DNA of 64,000 bases. Origin: Burkholderia anthina. GTDB lineage: Bacteria; Pseudomonadota; Gammaproteobacteria; Burkholderiales; Burkholderiaceae. Below the pieces are notes generated by a model. That model ran no database searches, was not told the origin of the DNA, and worked only from the letters and a program-made list of their open reading frames with translations. Position 1 is the first letter of the stretch; the number at the start of each line of letters is the position of its first letter. This document shows positions 35,396 through 42,916 of this stretch, in pieces. A program made the position numbers and the translations under genes. Location: positions 434,001 through 498,000 of the forward strand of contig NZ_CABVLY010000001.1 of the NCBI RefSeq assembly GCF_902498995.1, given 5' to 3'.

Positions 35396-36040
35396 TCACT
35401 CGTTCGGCGGCGGCGTCTTCGGCCTGAATTCGCACAGCGGCTCGATTGCGCAATGCCAGCATTCGGGCTTGCGGGCCTTGCACACATAGCGGCCGTGCAG
35501 GATCAGCCAGTGATGCGCGTCCTGCAGGAATTCTTTCGGCGTGAACTTCTCCAGCGCGGTCTCGACGGCCTTCACGTCCTTGCCCGGCGCGAGCCCCGTG
35601 CGGTTCGCGACGCGGAAGATGTGCGTGTCGACCGCGATCGTCGGGTGGCCGAACGCTGTGTTCAGCACGACGTTCGCGGTCTTGCGGCCGACGCCCGGCA
35701 GGCTTTCGAGCGCTTCGCGATCGGCCGGCACCTCGCCGTCGTAGCGCTCGAGCAGGATCCGGCACGTCGCGACGACGTTCTTCGCCTTGGTGCGGTACAG
35801 GCCGATCGTCTTGATGTAGTCGGTGACGCCTTCTTCGCCGAGCGCGACGATTTGTCGCGGGGTGTTCGCAACCGGAAACATCTTCCGCATCGCCTTGTTG
35901 ACCGACACGTCGGTCGCCTGGGCGGACAGCATCACCGCGATCAGCAGTTCGAACGGCGTCGTGTATTCGAGCTCGGTCGTCGGATGCGGGTTGAGGCTTT
36001 GCAGCGTTTCGTAGATCGCGCGTCGTTTGCTGGCGTTCAT
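35396..36040 (-). CDS. nth: Endonuclease III
   Basis: The 214-residue base-excision-repair enzyme removes oxidised pyrimidines and nicks the abasic site. It has the helix-hairpin-helix [18 protein letters not shown] near residue 113, containing the catalytic lysine, the catalytic aspartate in [15 protein letters not shown] near 138, and the four-cysteine iron-sulfur loop [17 protein letters not shown] near 187. Its ATG overlaps the stop of the RsxB gene by four bases. In E. coli nth ends the rsxABCDGE operon; here only RsxB remains beside it. Confidence 0.96.
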   Translation of the reverse strand: MNASKRRAIYETLQSLNPHPTTELEYTTPFELLIAVMLSAQATDVSVNKAMRKMFPVANTPRQIVALGEEGVTDYIKTIGLYRTKAKNVVATCRILLERYDGEVPADREALESLPGVGRKTANVVLNTAFGHPTIAVDTHIFRVANRTGLAPGKDVKAVETALEKFTPKEFLQDAHHWLILHGRYVCKARKPECWHCAIEPLCEFRPKTPPPNE

Positions 36041-36900
36041 GGCGTGTCGTGGTCGGGCGGCGTGGATGCGCTGTGCTGGTCGTCGTGGCCTTCGGCGTCG
36101 CGCTGCGCCTGCTGCTCGGCGAGTCGCTTGCGGCGCGCTTCGGCCGCATCGATCTGGGCCTGCACGGCCGTGCTCACGCTTTCGGTGTTTTTCGGCCCGG
36201 CGCCTTGCGCGGACAGCTCTTCCTTCTTCTTGCGCGCGCGTTCGAGCGCGGCGGCGATGATCGCGCGTTTCTTCGCGTCGGCGTCGTCGGCCGGGGCGGC
36301 GCTCGGCGCGGCCGGCTGCGTGTCGGGCTGCCCGGCTGCCGGCGCGGGCTTCGCCGCGCGACGTGCGGCAGCGCGCGCTTCGGCGGCTTCGCGTTCGCGG
36401 CGCTGGCGCGCGAGCCGGCGGTCGTGGCGTTCGCGTGCGGCGTCTGCCTGCTCCTGCGACCACGCGTCCCAGCCGGTGCGATCGCCGGTCACGGGCACCA
36501 TCGCGATGCAGTCGACCGGGCACGGCGGCACGCACAGGTCGCAGCCGGTACACAGCGACTCGACGATCGTGTGCATTTGCTTCGGTGCACCGACGATCGC
36601 GTCGACCGGGCACGCCTGCATGCACAGCGTGCAGCCGATGCACAGGCTCTCGTCGATGAACGCGACGGCGCGCGGATGTTCGCTGCCGTTGACGGGATTC
36701 AGCGGGATCACGGGCTTGCCGAGCAGGCCGGCGAGGCGTGCGATGCCTTCGGCGCCGCCGGGCGGGCACTGGTTGTAGTTCGCGTCGCCGGCGGCGATGG
36801 CGTCGGCGTACGGACGACAGCCGTTATAGCCGCACTTCGTGCATTGCGTCTGGGGAAGCAGATCTTCGATGCGATCCGCGAGGGTTTTGGAATCGGTCAC
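36037..36900 (-). CDS. rsxB: RsxB-like ferredoxin subunit, orphan, with charged C-terminal tail
   Basis: The 287-residue protein binds iron-sulfur clusters. An N-terminal four-cysteine domain (CTKCGYNGC, then NQCPPGG) spans residues ~15-45, and two ferredoxin motifs [16 protein letters not shown] and [15 protein letters not shown] lie near 88 and 118. The membrane helix that begins RsxB in E. coli is absent. From about residue 160 there is a 125-residue tail rich in Arg, Ala, Glu and Lys with predicted helix. No other rsx/rnf gene is in the window. The start is uncertain: the GTG at 36900 fits homology, but the frame is open to an ATG at 36996. It overlaps nth by four bases. Confidence 0.88.
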   Translation of the reverse strand: MTDSKTLADRIEDLLPQTQCTKCGYNGCRPYADAIAAGDANYNQCPPGGAEGIARLAGLLGKPVIPLNPVNGSEHPRAVAFIDESLCIGCTLCMQACPVDAIVGAPKQMHTIVESLCTGCDLCVPPCPVDCIAMVPVTGDRTGWDAWSQEQADAARERHDRRLARQRREREAAEARAAARRAAKPAPAAGQPDTQPAAPSAAPADDADAKKRAIIAAALERARKKKEELSAQGAGPKNTESVSTAVQAQIDAAEARRKRLAEQQAQRDAEGHDDQHSASTPPDHDTP

Positions 36901-37152
36901 GGTGACAACGGGCGCAGCAGCGCCGACTGGCTCTCGGCCGCGTCTGGCGCGGCCGGAAAGGTTTGCCAAAGCTCGATTATCGCCGATTTCCCGCATTGCG
37001 CTGGACGCCGTCTGTGCGCATAATCAAACCGCTTTTTTGCAGGGGCTCAGCAGGAGGGCGGCCGCACGTGGCGCGCCCGTTCCACGGCAGTCGGCGCCGA
37101 GGCGGTGGGGGTGCCGGTCCGGATCACGCGGCTCACATAGCAAAACGCCACC

Positions 37153-37785
37153 ATGAATCAGCCAAAAATCAAAAGAGATCCTGAAGGTACGCGCCGTCGC
37201 ATCCTGATGGCGGCAGCCGAAGAGTTCGCGAGTGGAGGGCTGTTCGGCGCGCGCGTCGACCAGATCGCCCGCCGGGCCGAAACCAACGAGCGGATGCTCT
37301 ATTACTACTTCGGCAGCAAGGAGCAGCTGTTTACGGCCGTGCTCGAACACGCGTTCTCCGCACTGACCGAGGCCGAGCGCGTGCTCGATCTCGATGGCGT
37401 CGCGCCCGTCGAAGCCGTCACGCGGCTCGCGCATTTCGTGTGGGATTACTACCGCGACCATCCGGAACTGCTGAGGCTCATCAACAACGAGAACCTGCAC
37501 GAAGCGCGCTACCTGCACAAGTCGACGCGGATCCGCGAGATGATGTCGCCGATCGTCGCGAAGCTGGGCAACGTGCTGATGCGCGGCCAGAAGGCCGGGC
37601 TGTTTCGCGGCGACGTCGATCCGCTGCGCTTCTACGTGACGCTGTCGGGGCTCGGCTACTACATCGTGTCGAACCGCTTCACGCTCGCCGCGACGCTCGG
37701 CCGCGACTTCAGCGAAGCCGACGAGCGCGCGGAGATGGTCAGGATGAACACCGAAGTGTTGCTCGCGTATCTGCTGCGGCGCTGA
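37153..37785 (+). CDS. TetR/AcrR-family regulator
   Basis: The 210-residue protein has an N-terminal TetR helix-turn-helix: TRRRILMAAAEEFASGGLFG then DQIARRAETNERMLYYYFGS, ending in KEQLFTAVLEH near residue 65. The C-terminal ligand domain is of the QacR/AcrR size with YYRDHPELLRLINNENLHEA near 97. The regulated gene is not obvious: rsxB diverges upstream and phaZ converges downstream. A CATAAT -10-like hexamer lies near 37017. Confidence 0.9.
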   Translation: MNQPKIKRDPEGTRRRILMAAAEEFASGGLFGARVDQIARRAETNERMLYYYFGSKEQLFTAVLEHAFSALTEAERVLDLDGVAPVEAVTRLAHFVWDYYRDHPELLRLINNENLHEARYLHKSTRIREMMSPIVAKLGNVLMRGQKAGLFRGDVDPLRFYVTLSGLGYYIVSNRFTLAATLGRDFSEADERAEMVRMNTEVLLAYLLRR

Positions 37786-37819
37786 ACCGCCGAACTGCGC
37801 CAACTGCGATCGCCGAATG

Positions 37820-37858
37820 AAAAAACGCCGCCGTGCGCAAGCAACGGCGGCGTTTTTT
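37820..37858. terminator. Bidirectional terminator between tetR and phaZ
   Basis: A 13-base perfect stem AAAAAACGCCGCC/GGCGGCGTTTTTT encloses a 13-base loop and carries A and T runs on both sides, so it can end both convergent transcripts. Confidence 0.92.
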
Positions 37859-37874
37859 ATCCGGACGCGGTGCG

Positions 37875-39368
37875 TCAGGCGGCCTTGCGTGCGCGAGCCG
37901 GTTTGGCGCGCGTGCTGCCTGCGCGTTTCGCGGCGGGTGCGGTCTTCGCGGTTGCCGTCCTCGCGGGGGCGACCGTCGCGGCCGGTGCCTTCGCGCGCGT
38001 GCGCTTCGCAGCGGTGACGGAGGCGCGCGTTGCCGTTTCGGCCTGCGGCTGGCTGGCCGGCAGCGTGGCGACGGGGGCTGCGACCGGTGCATCGGCGGGC
38101 GCCTTCGTCGCGCCGCTCTTCGGTTCCGGCGCATGCTCGCGGATGAAGTCGCGCAGTTGCGGATAGATGATCGTGCGCCAGCGGCGACCGGAGAAGATCC
38201 CGTAGTGACCGCACTTCTCGGCGGTCAGGCTGCGGCGATCGTCTTGCGGAATGCCCGTGCACAACTCGTGCGCGACGTGCGTCTGGCCGCTGCCCGAGAT
38301 GTCGTCGAGCTCGCCTTCGATCGTCATCAGCGCGGTGTGCTTGATGTCCTGCGGACGCACGCGTTCGCCTTCGATGTCCCACGTGCCTTCCGCGAGCCGG
38401 AATTCCTGGAACACGACGCGAATCGTCTCGAGGTAATACTCGGCGGCCATGTCGAGCACCGCGTTGTACTCGTCGTAGAAGCGGCGGTGCGCTTCGGCGT
38501 CCTCTTCGTCGCCGCGCAGCAGGCTCTGGTAGAAGTCCCAGTGCGATTGCGCATGGCGTTCCGGGTTCATCGCGACGAAGCCCGTGTGCTGCAGGAAGCC
38601 CGGATACACCTGGCGGCCTTCACCCGGATAGTTCGCGGGCACCGTATGGATCACGTTGTTCTCGAACCACGCGGTCGAGTGCTGCGTCGCGAGCGAGTTC
38701 ACCGACGTCGGGCTGCGGCGCGCGTCGATCGGGCCGCCCATCATCGTCATCGTGAGCGGCGTGTCCTCGCCGCGGCTCGCCATCAGCGAGATCGCCGCGA
38801 GCACCGGCACCGTCGGCTGGCACACGGAGATCACGTGCAGGTTGCGCGCGCCGATGTGGCGGATGAATTCCTGGATGTACGCGATGTAGTCGTGCAGGTG
38901 GAACGGGCCGACTTCGACCGGCACCATCCGCGCATCGATCCAGTCGGTGATGTACACCTTGTGATCCTGCAGCAGCGTGCGCACGGTGTCGCGCAGCAGC
39001 GTCGAGTGGTGGCCCGACAGCGGCGCGCAGACCAGCACGACCGGCTCGTCCTTCAGTTGCGTGACGGCGTCGGCGTCGTCCGAATAGCGTTTGAAACGCA
39101 GCAGGCGGCAGAACGGCTTCTCGACGATCGTCTGCTCGACGATCGGGATGTTGTGGCCGTCCTTGACGATCTGGTGAATGTTGAATTCGGGCTTCTCGTA
39201 GTCCTTGCCGAGCCGGTATACCAGCTCGTACGCGGCGGCCATGCGCGGCGCGCCGGGCATCAGCGAGAACGGGCTGGACGGGTTGGCGAACGACTTGGAG
39301 GCAGCCTGGGCCCAGGCCGTGAGCGGGCTCAGTATGGCCCGCTGGAATTCGTGCAGTTGGTAAAGCAT
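37875..39368 (-). CDS. phaZ: Intracellular polyhydroxyalkanoate depolymerase (PhaZ) with histone-like tail
   Basis: The 497-residue enzyme degrades intracellular PHA granules. The nucleophile is a cysteine at residue 183 in LHVISVCQPTVPVLAA, the same position as in Ralstonia PhaZa1, where a cysteine replaces the usual lipase-box serine. DDISGSGQTHVAHELC supplies the catalytic acid region near 358, and AEKCGHYGIFSGRRW the histidine near 390. The last ~75 residues, after HAPEPKSG, are rich in Ala, Lys, Arg, Pro and Thr (AAKRTRAKAPAATVAPART). A GGGAG site precedes the ATG. A bidirectional terminator follows. Confidence 0.93.
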   Translation of the reverse strand: MLYQLHEFQRAILSPLTAWAQAASKSFANPSSPFSLMPGAPRMAAAYELVYRLGKDYEKPEFNIHQIVKDGHNIPIVEQTIVEKPFCRLLRFKRYSDDADAVTQLKDEPVVLVCAPLSGHHSTLLRDTVRTLLQDHKVYITDWIDARMVPVEVGPFHLHDYIAYIQEFIRHIGARNLHVISVCQPTVPVLAAISLMASRGEDTPLTMTMMGGPIDARRSPTSVNSLATQHSTAWFENNVIHTVPANYPGEGRQVYPGFLQHTGFVAMNPERHAQSHWDFYQSLLRGDEEDAEAHRRFYDEYNAVLDMAAEYYLETIRVVFQEFRLAEGTWDIEGERVRPQDIKHTALMTIEGELDDISGSGQTHVAHELCTGIPQDDRRSLTAEKCGHYGIFSGRRWRTIIYPQLRDFIREHAPEPKSGATKAPADAPVAAPVATLPASQPQAETATRASVTAAKRTRAKAPAATVAPARTATAKTAPAAKRAGSTRAKPARARKAA

Positions 39369-39449
39369 GCAGACTACTCCCGCGTGGGGGGACGGTGCGC
39401 AGGGCGGCTTGGGGCGTCGCCGCGTGCCGTGGGGGTCAGCGGCCGGCCA

Positions 39450-39514
39450 TGTTGCACTGCGGCCGGACAATCGCGTCGATCATATCGGACAACGATCGGT
39501 GTTGCAATGCAACA
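39450..39514. promoter_or_regulatory. Candidate PhaR binding sites upstream of phaZ
   Basis: TGTTGCA-A-TGCAACA at 39500-39514 is a perfect 7-1-7 inverted repeat. The same half, TGTTGCA-C-TGCGGCC, recurs exactly 50 bases nearer phaZ at 39450. TGC/GCA inverted repeats of this kind are bound by the PHA-responsive repressor PhaR in other bacteria. Assignment to PhaR is inference. Confidence 0.5.
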
Positions 39515-39579
39515 TTTCCCCGATTTTTCATCAAACTTTTGCGAATTGACGTTCTCTGACGAAGCTGCCCCGACGCCGC

Positions 39580-41409
39580 TCAGCGCCCCGTCGCCACGGC
39601 CGGCGCGGGCTGGCCGGCCGCGCGGGCCATTGCCTCTTCGTGGTGCATCAGGTTCATCGCGGTATGCACGAGCGCGACGTGCGAGAACGCCTGCGGGAAA
39701 TTGCCGACGAGCCGCCCGCCGACCGGGTCGTACTCCTCGGCGAGCAGCCCGAGGTCGTTCGACAGCGCGAGCAGCCGGCTGAACAGCCGGTGCGCGTCGT
39801 CGATCCGGCCGAGCAGCGCGTAGTTGTCGACCAGCCAGAAGCTGCATGCGAGAAACGTGCCTTCGCCGGGCGGCAGGCCGTCGTCGTACTCGGTGGTGCG
39901 ATAGCGCATCACGAGCCCGTCGTGCAGCAATTCCCGCTCGATCGCCTCCACCGTGCCGACGATGCGCGGGTCTTCCGGCGGCAGGAAGCCGAGCAGCGGC
40001 ATCAGCAGCACGCTCGCGTCGAGCTCGTCGCTGCCGTAGCTCTGTGCAAACGCCTGTTTGCCTTCGTGCCATGCGTTGGCGCAGACGTCCGCGTGGATGC
40101 GGTCGCGCAGCGCGCGCCAGCGGTCGAGCGACGCGGGCAGGCGGAACATCTCGGCCGACTTGATCGCGCGGTCGAACGCGACCCACGCCATCACCTTCGA
40201 GAACGTGAAATGACGGCGGCCGCCGCGCGTTTCCCAGATGCCCTCGTCGGGCTCCTGCCAGATCTTCTCGAGATGGTCGAGCAGCGAGCACTGCACGGAC
40301 CACACGGTGTCGTCGGCCTGCAGGCCGCCCACGCGCGCGAGGTGCAGCGCGGCCATCACTTCGCCGAACACGTCGAGCTGGAGCTGGTTCGCCGCGCCGT
40401 TGCCCACGCGCACCGGCTTCGAATCCTGGTATCCGGGCAGCCAGTCGAGCTCCATTTCCGGCAGCCGGCGCTCGCCCGCGATCCCGTACATGATCTGGAT
40501 CTGCTCGGGCGAGCCGGCCATCACGCGGCCGAGCCAGGTGCGCCACGCGCGCGCCTCGTCGTAGTAGCCGCCGCGCATCAGCGCGAGCAGCGTGATCGTC
40601 GCATCGCGCAGCCAGCAATAGCGGTAGTCCCAGTTCCGGTTGCCGCCGATCTTCTCGGGCAAGGACGTGGTGGGCGCGGCGACGATGCCGCCGGTCGGCT
40701 CGTAGGCGAGCGCCTTCAGCGTGATCAGCGAGCGGCGCACGGCGGCCGCATAGCGGCCCTGCACCTGGCAGCGCCCCGACCATTCGAGCCAGTAGTTCTC
40801 GGTGCGGGCGAGCATCGACAGCGGATCGCGCGCGGGCGGCAGCCGCAGGTGCGACGCCGCATAGCCGAGCGAGAACGGGATGCGCTCGTCGGCGCTCACC
40901 GTGAATTCGGCGAGCGTGTGCAGGTTCTTGCCGGTGAGGGCCACCGGCGTGCGCAGCACGACCGTATCGGGGCCGGCGATGGCTTTCATCCCGCTTTCGC
41001 GGGACAGCTGCGTGACCCACGGGATCGAGAAACCGTAGTCGAAGCGCAACACCAGTTCCATGCGCATCTTCATCGTGCCGTGGCGGCCGACGACGATCCG
41101 CACGAGTTCCGACCAGCCGTTGCCGGGCGGCATGAAGTCGATCACGGTGACGGCGCCGTCGGCGCTTTCGTAGTCGGTTTCGAGGATCAGCGTGTCGCCG
41201 CGATAGCGGCGTGTCGTGTGCGTGATCGCGGCGTCGGCGGCCGGCGCGAGCAGCCAGCGGCCATGTTCGGGCGTGCCGACCAGCGCCGCGAAACAGGCGC
41301 CCGAATCGAAGCGGGGCCAGCACAGCCAGTCGACGGAGCCGTCTTTCGAAATCAGCGCGGCGGTGTGGCCGTCGCCGACGAGGGCGTAGTCTTCGATCAG
41401 GGCGGGCAT
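39580..41409 (-). CDS. Glycoside hydrolase family 15 protein (glucoamylase/trehalase-like)
   Basis: The 609-residue soluble protein has the GH15 arrangement: a beta-sandwich N-terminal domain starting ALIEDYALVGDGHTAALIS and DGSVDWLCWPRFDSG, then an alpha/alpha-barrel. Active-site motifs are GNRNWDYRYCWLRDATITLL near residue 258 and DEGIWETRGGRRHFTFSKVM near 395, carrying the general-acid glutamate, with EGTFLACSFWLVDNYAL near 525 carrying the base. Related bacterial enzymes are trehalases or dextran/isomaltose-type hydrolases. There is no signal peptide. The ATG at 41409 follows an AAGGA; it diverges from the lactonase gene. Confidence 0.88.
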   Translation of the reverse strand: MPALIEDYALVGDGHTAALISKDGSVDWLCWPRFDSGACFAALVGTPEHGRWLLAPAADAAITHTTRRYRGDTLILETDYESADGAVTVIDFMPPGNGWSELVRIVVGRHGTMKMRMELVLRFDYGFSIPWVTQLSRESGMKAIAGPDTVVLRTPVALTGKNLHTLAEFTVSADERIPFSLGYAASHLRLPPARDPLSMLARTENYWLEWSGRCQVQGRYAAAVRRSLITLKALAYEPTGGIVAAPTTSLPEKIGGNRNWDYRYCWLRDATITLLALMRGGYYDEARAWRTWLGRVMAGSPEQIQIMYGIAGERRLPEMELDWLPGYQDSKPVRVGNGAANQLQLDVFGEVMAALHLARVGGLQADDTVWSVQCSLLDHLEKIWQEPDEGIWETRGGRRHFTFSKVMAWVAFDRAIKSAEMFRLPASLDRWRALRDRIHADVCANAWHEGKQAFAQSYGSDELDASVLLMPLLGFLPPEDPRIVGTVEAIERELLHDGLVMRYRTTEYDDGLPPGEGTFLACSFWLVDNYALLGRIDDAHRLFSRLLALSNDLGLLAEEYDPVGGRLVGNFPQAFSHVALVHTAMNLMHHEEAMARAAGQPAPAVATGR

Positions 41410-41574
41410 GGGCAAGCGGTCCTTGGATAGTCGAGTTCACAATGCAGGCTGCGGCGCCCGGGCTTCACGTGCCGGCGTCGCGCCCCGTATACTCGGCCGG
41501 GCGGCGGAGCGCATGATCGGCCGGCGTTTCGTCCTATCTCAACACTTGAAGCGACTCGATGCAAGGAGGATTCA

Positions 41575-42822
41575 ATGCCCAACCGTTTACGCGAGCATGA
41601 CGCGCGCGCTTCGACACGAGGGTTCCCGCTTAGGCTCGCTCACTGGATGAAAGGTTTCGCGATCGTGCTTTCCCTGTCCGCGACCCACGCCTTTGCGCAG
41701 CAATCGCCGGCACCGGCCGACGGCGTCTACAACCTGCTGGTCGGCACCTATACGGGCCACGGCAGCGACGGGATCTACGTGTATCGCTTCGATACCAAGA
41801 CGGGCAGCGTCGCGCCCGTGTCGTCGGCGAAGACCGTGAACCCGTCCTATCTGTTGCCGAGCCGCGACGGTCGCACCGTCTACGCGGTCAACGAGTTGCC
41901 CGGCGACAACGGGCCGGCCAACGAGCGCGGCGGCGTCAGCGCGTTCAGCTTCGATGCGAAGACGGGCGCGCTCACGTTCATCGACCGCGTGTCGTCGGAA
42001 GGGAACGATCCTTGCTATCTGGCGCTGTCGCCGGACGGCAAGTACCTCGTCACGGCCAACTACTCGGTCGCGGCGGATCCGGGCGGCAGCTTCGCGGTGT
42101 TCCCGATCCGCGACGGCGGCGCGGTGGGCCAGGCCGTGCTGACCGTGCATCATGAGGGCTCGGGCCCGGTGAAGGGGCGCCAGGACGGCGCGCATGTGCA
42201 CTCGACCGTGTTTTCGCCGGATGGCCACTACCTGTTCGTGCAGGATCTCGGCACGGACAAGATCTATGGCTATCGCTACACGGTGGACGGCAGCCGCGGG
42301 CTGATCAGCCCGACCGATACGCGCTACACGCCCGTGAAGGCCGGCTCCGGCCCGCGTCACATGGTGTTCAGCGCCGACGGCCGGTTCGCGTACGTGACGA
42401 GCGAACTCAGCGCGTCGGTCGAGGTGTTCGGCTACCACGACGGCAAGCTGGCGCCGGTCGAGATCGTGCCGATGACGGTGCCCGGCTTCAAGGGCAAGGT
42501 CGGCGGCGGCGCGATCCACCTGTCGCCGGACGGCCGCTTCCTGTACGTGAGCAATCGCGGCGACGTCAACGACATCGTGATCTACGCGGTGAACGAGGCC
42601 GACGGCCGGTTGAAGACGGTCGGACGCCAGTCGAGCCTCGGCAAGACGCCGCGCGAGTTCCTGATCGACCCGACCGGCAAGTGGCTGATCGTCGGCAACC
42701 AGGACAGCGACACGTTCTACGTGTTCAGCCGCGACGTCGAAACGGGGCAGCTCGGCCCGAATCCGCAGAAGGTCGCGGTCGGCAGTCCGGTCGATTTCAA
42801 GCTGGTGCCGGTGGCGCAGTAA
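41575..42822 (+). CDS. Secreted seven-bladed beta-propeller lactonase (6-phosphogluconolactonase-like)
   Basis: The 415-residue protein has an unusual N-terminal extension of about 24 polar residues, then a hydrophobic signal segment MKGFAIVLSLSATHAFA, so it is exported. The propeller is a LactonaseFamily/Pgl type with YNLLVGTYTGHGSDGIYVY near 52, repeated blade ends such as LSPDGKYLVTANYS, FSPDGHYLFVQDLG and LSPDGRFLYVSNRGD, and GAHVHSTVFSPDG near 205. Cytosolic YbhE homologues hydrolyse 6-phosphogluconolactone; an exported one may act on other lactones. AAGGAGG precedes the ATG; the internal Met at residue 25 is an alternative start. Confidence 0.85.
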   Translation: MPNRLREHDARASTRGFPLRLAHWMKGFAIVLSLSATHAFAQQSPAPADGVYNLLVGTYTGHGSDGIYVYRFDTKTGSVAPVSSAKTVNPSYLLPSRDGRTVYAVNELPGDNGPANERGGVSAFSFDAKTGALTFIDRVSSEGNDPCYLALSPDGKYLVTANYSVAADPGGSFAVFPIRDGGAVGQAVLTVHHEGSGPVKGRQDGAHVHSTVFSPDGHYLFVQDLGTDKIYGYRYTVDGSRGLISPTDTRYTPVKAGSGPRHMVFSADGRFAYVTSELSASVEVFGYHDGKLAPVEIVPMTVPGFKGKVGGGAIHLSPDGRFLYVSNRGDVNDIVIYAVNEADGRLKTVGRQSSLGKTPREFLIDPTGKWLIVGNQDSDTFYVFSRDVETGQLGPNPQKVAVGSPVDFKLVPVAQ

Positions 42823-42823
42823 A

Positions 42824-42853
42824 TAAAAAAGGCGCTGCCGACGCAGCGCCCTT
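42824..42853 (-). terminator. Terminator after ftsK
   Basis: On the minus strand GGCGCTGC/GCAGCGCC (CGAC loop region) is followed by CTTTTTTATTT. It lies 64-93 bases beyond the ftsK stop. The plus strand side lacks a strong T tract, so the lactonase transcript may not end here. Confidence 0.78.
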
Positions 42854-42916
42854 CGTATGCCGGGCGGCCGCTTGCGCGGCGCGCCCGTCCCGGCGGCGGC
42901 CGTCCGGCCGCCGCAC

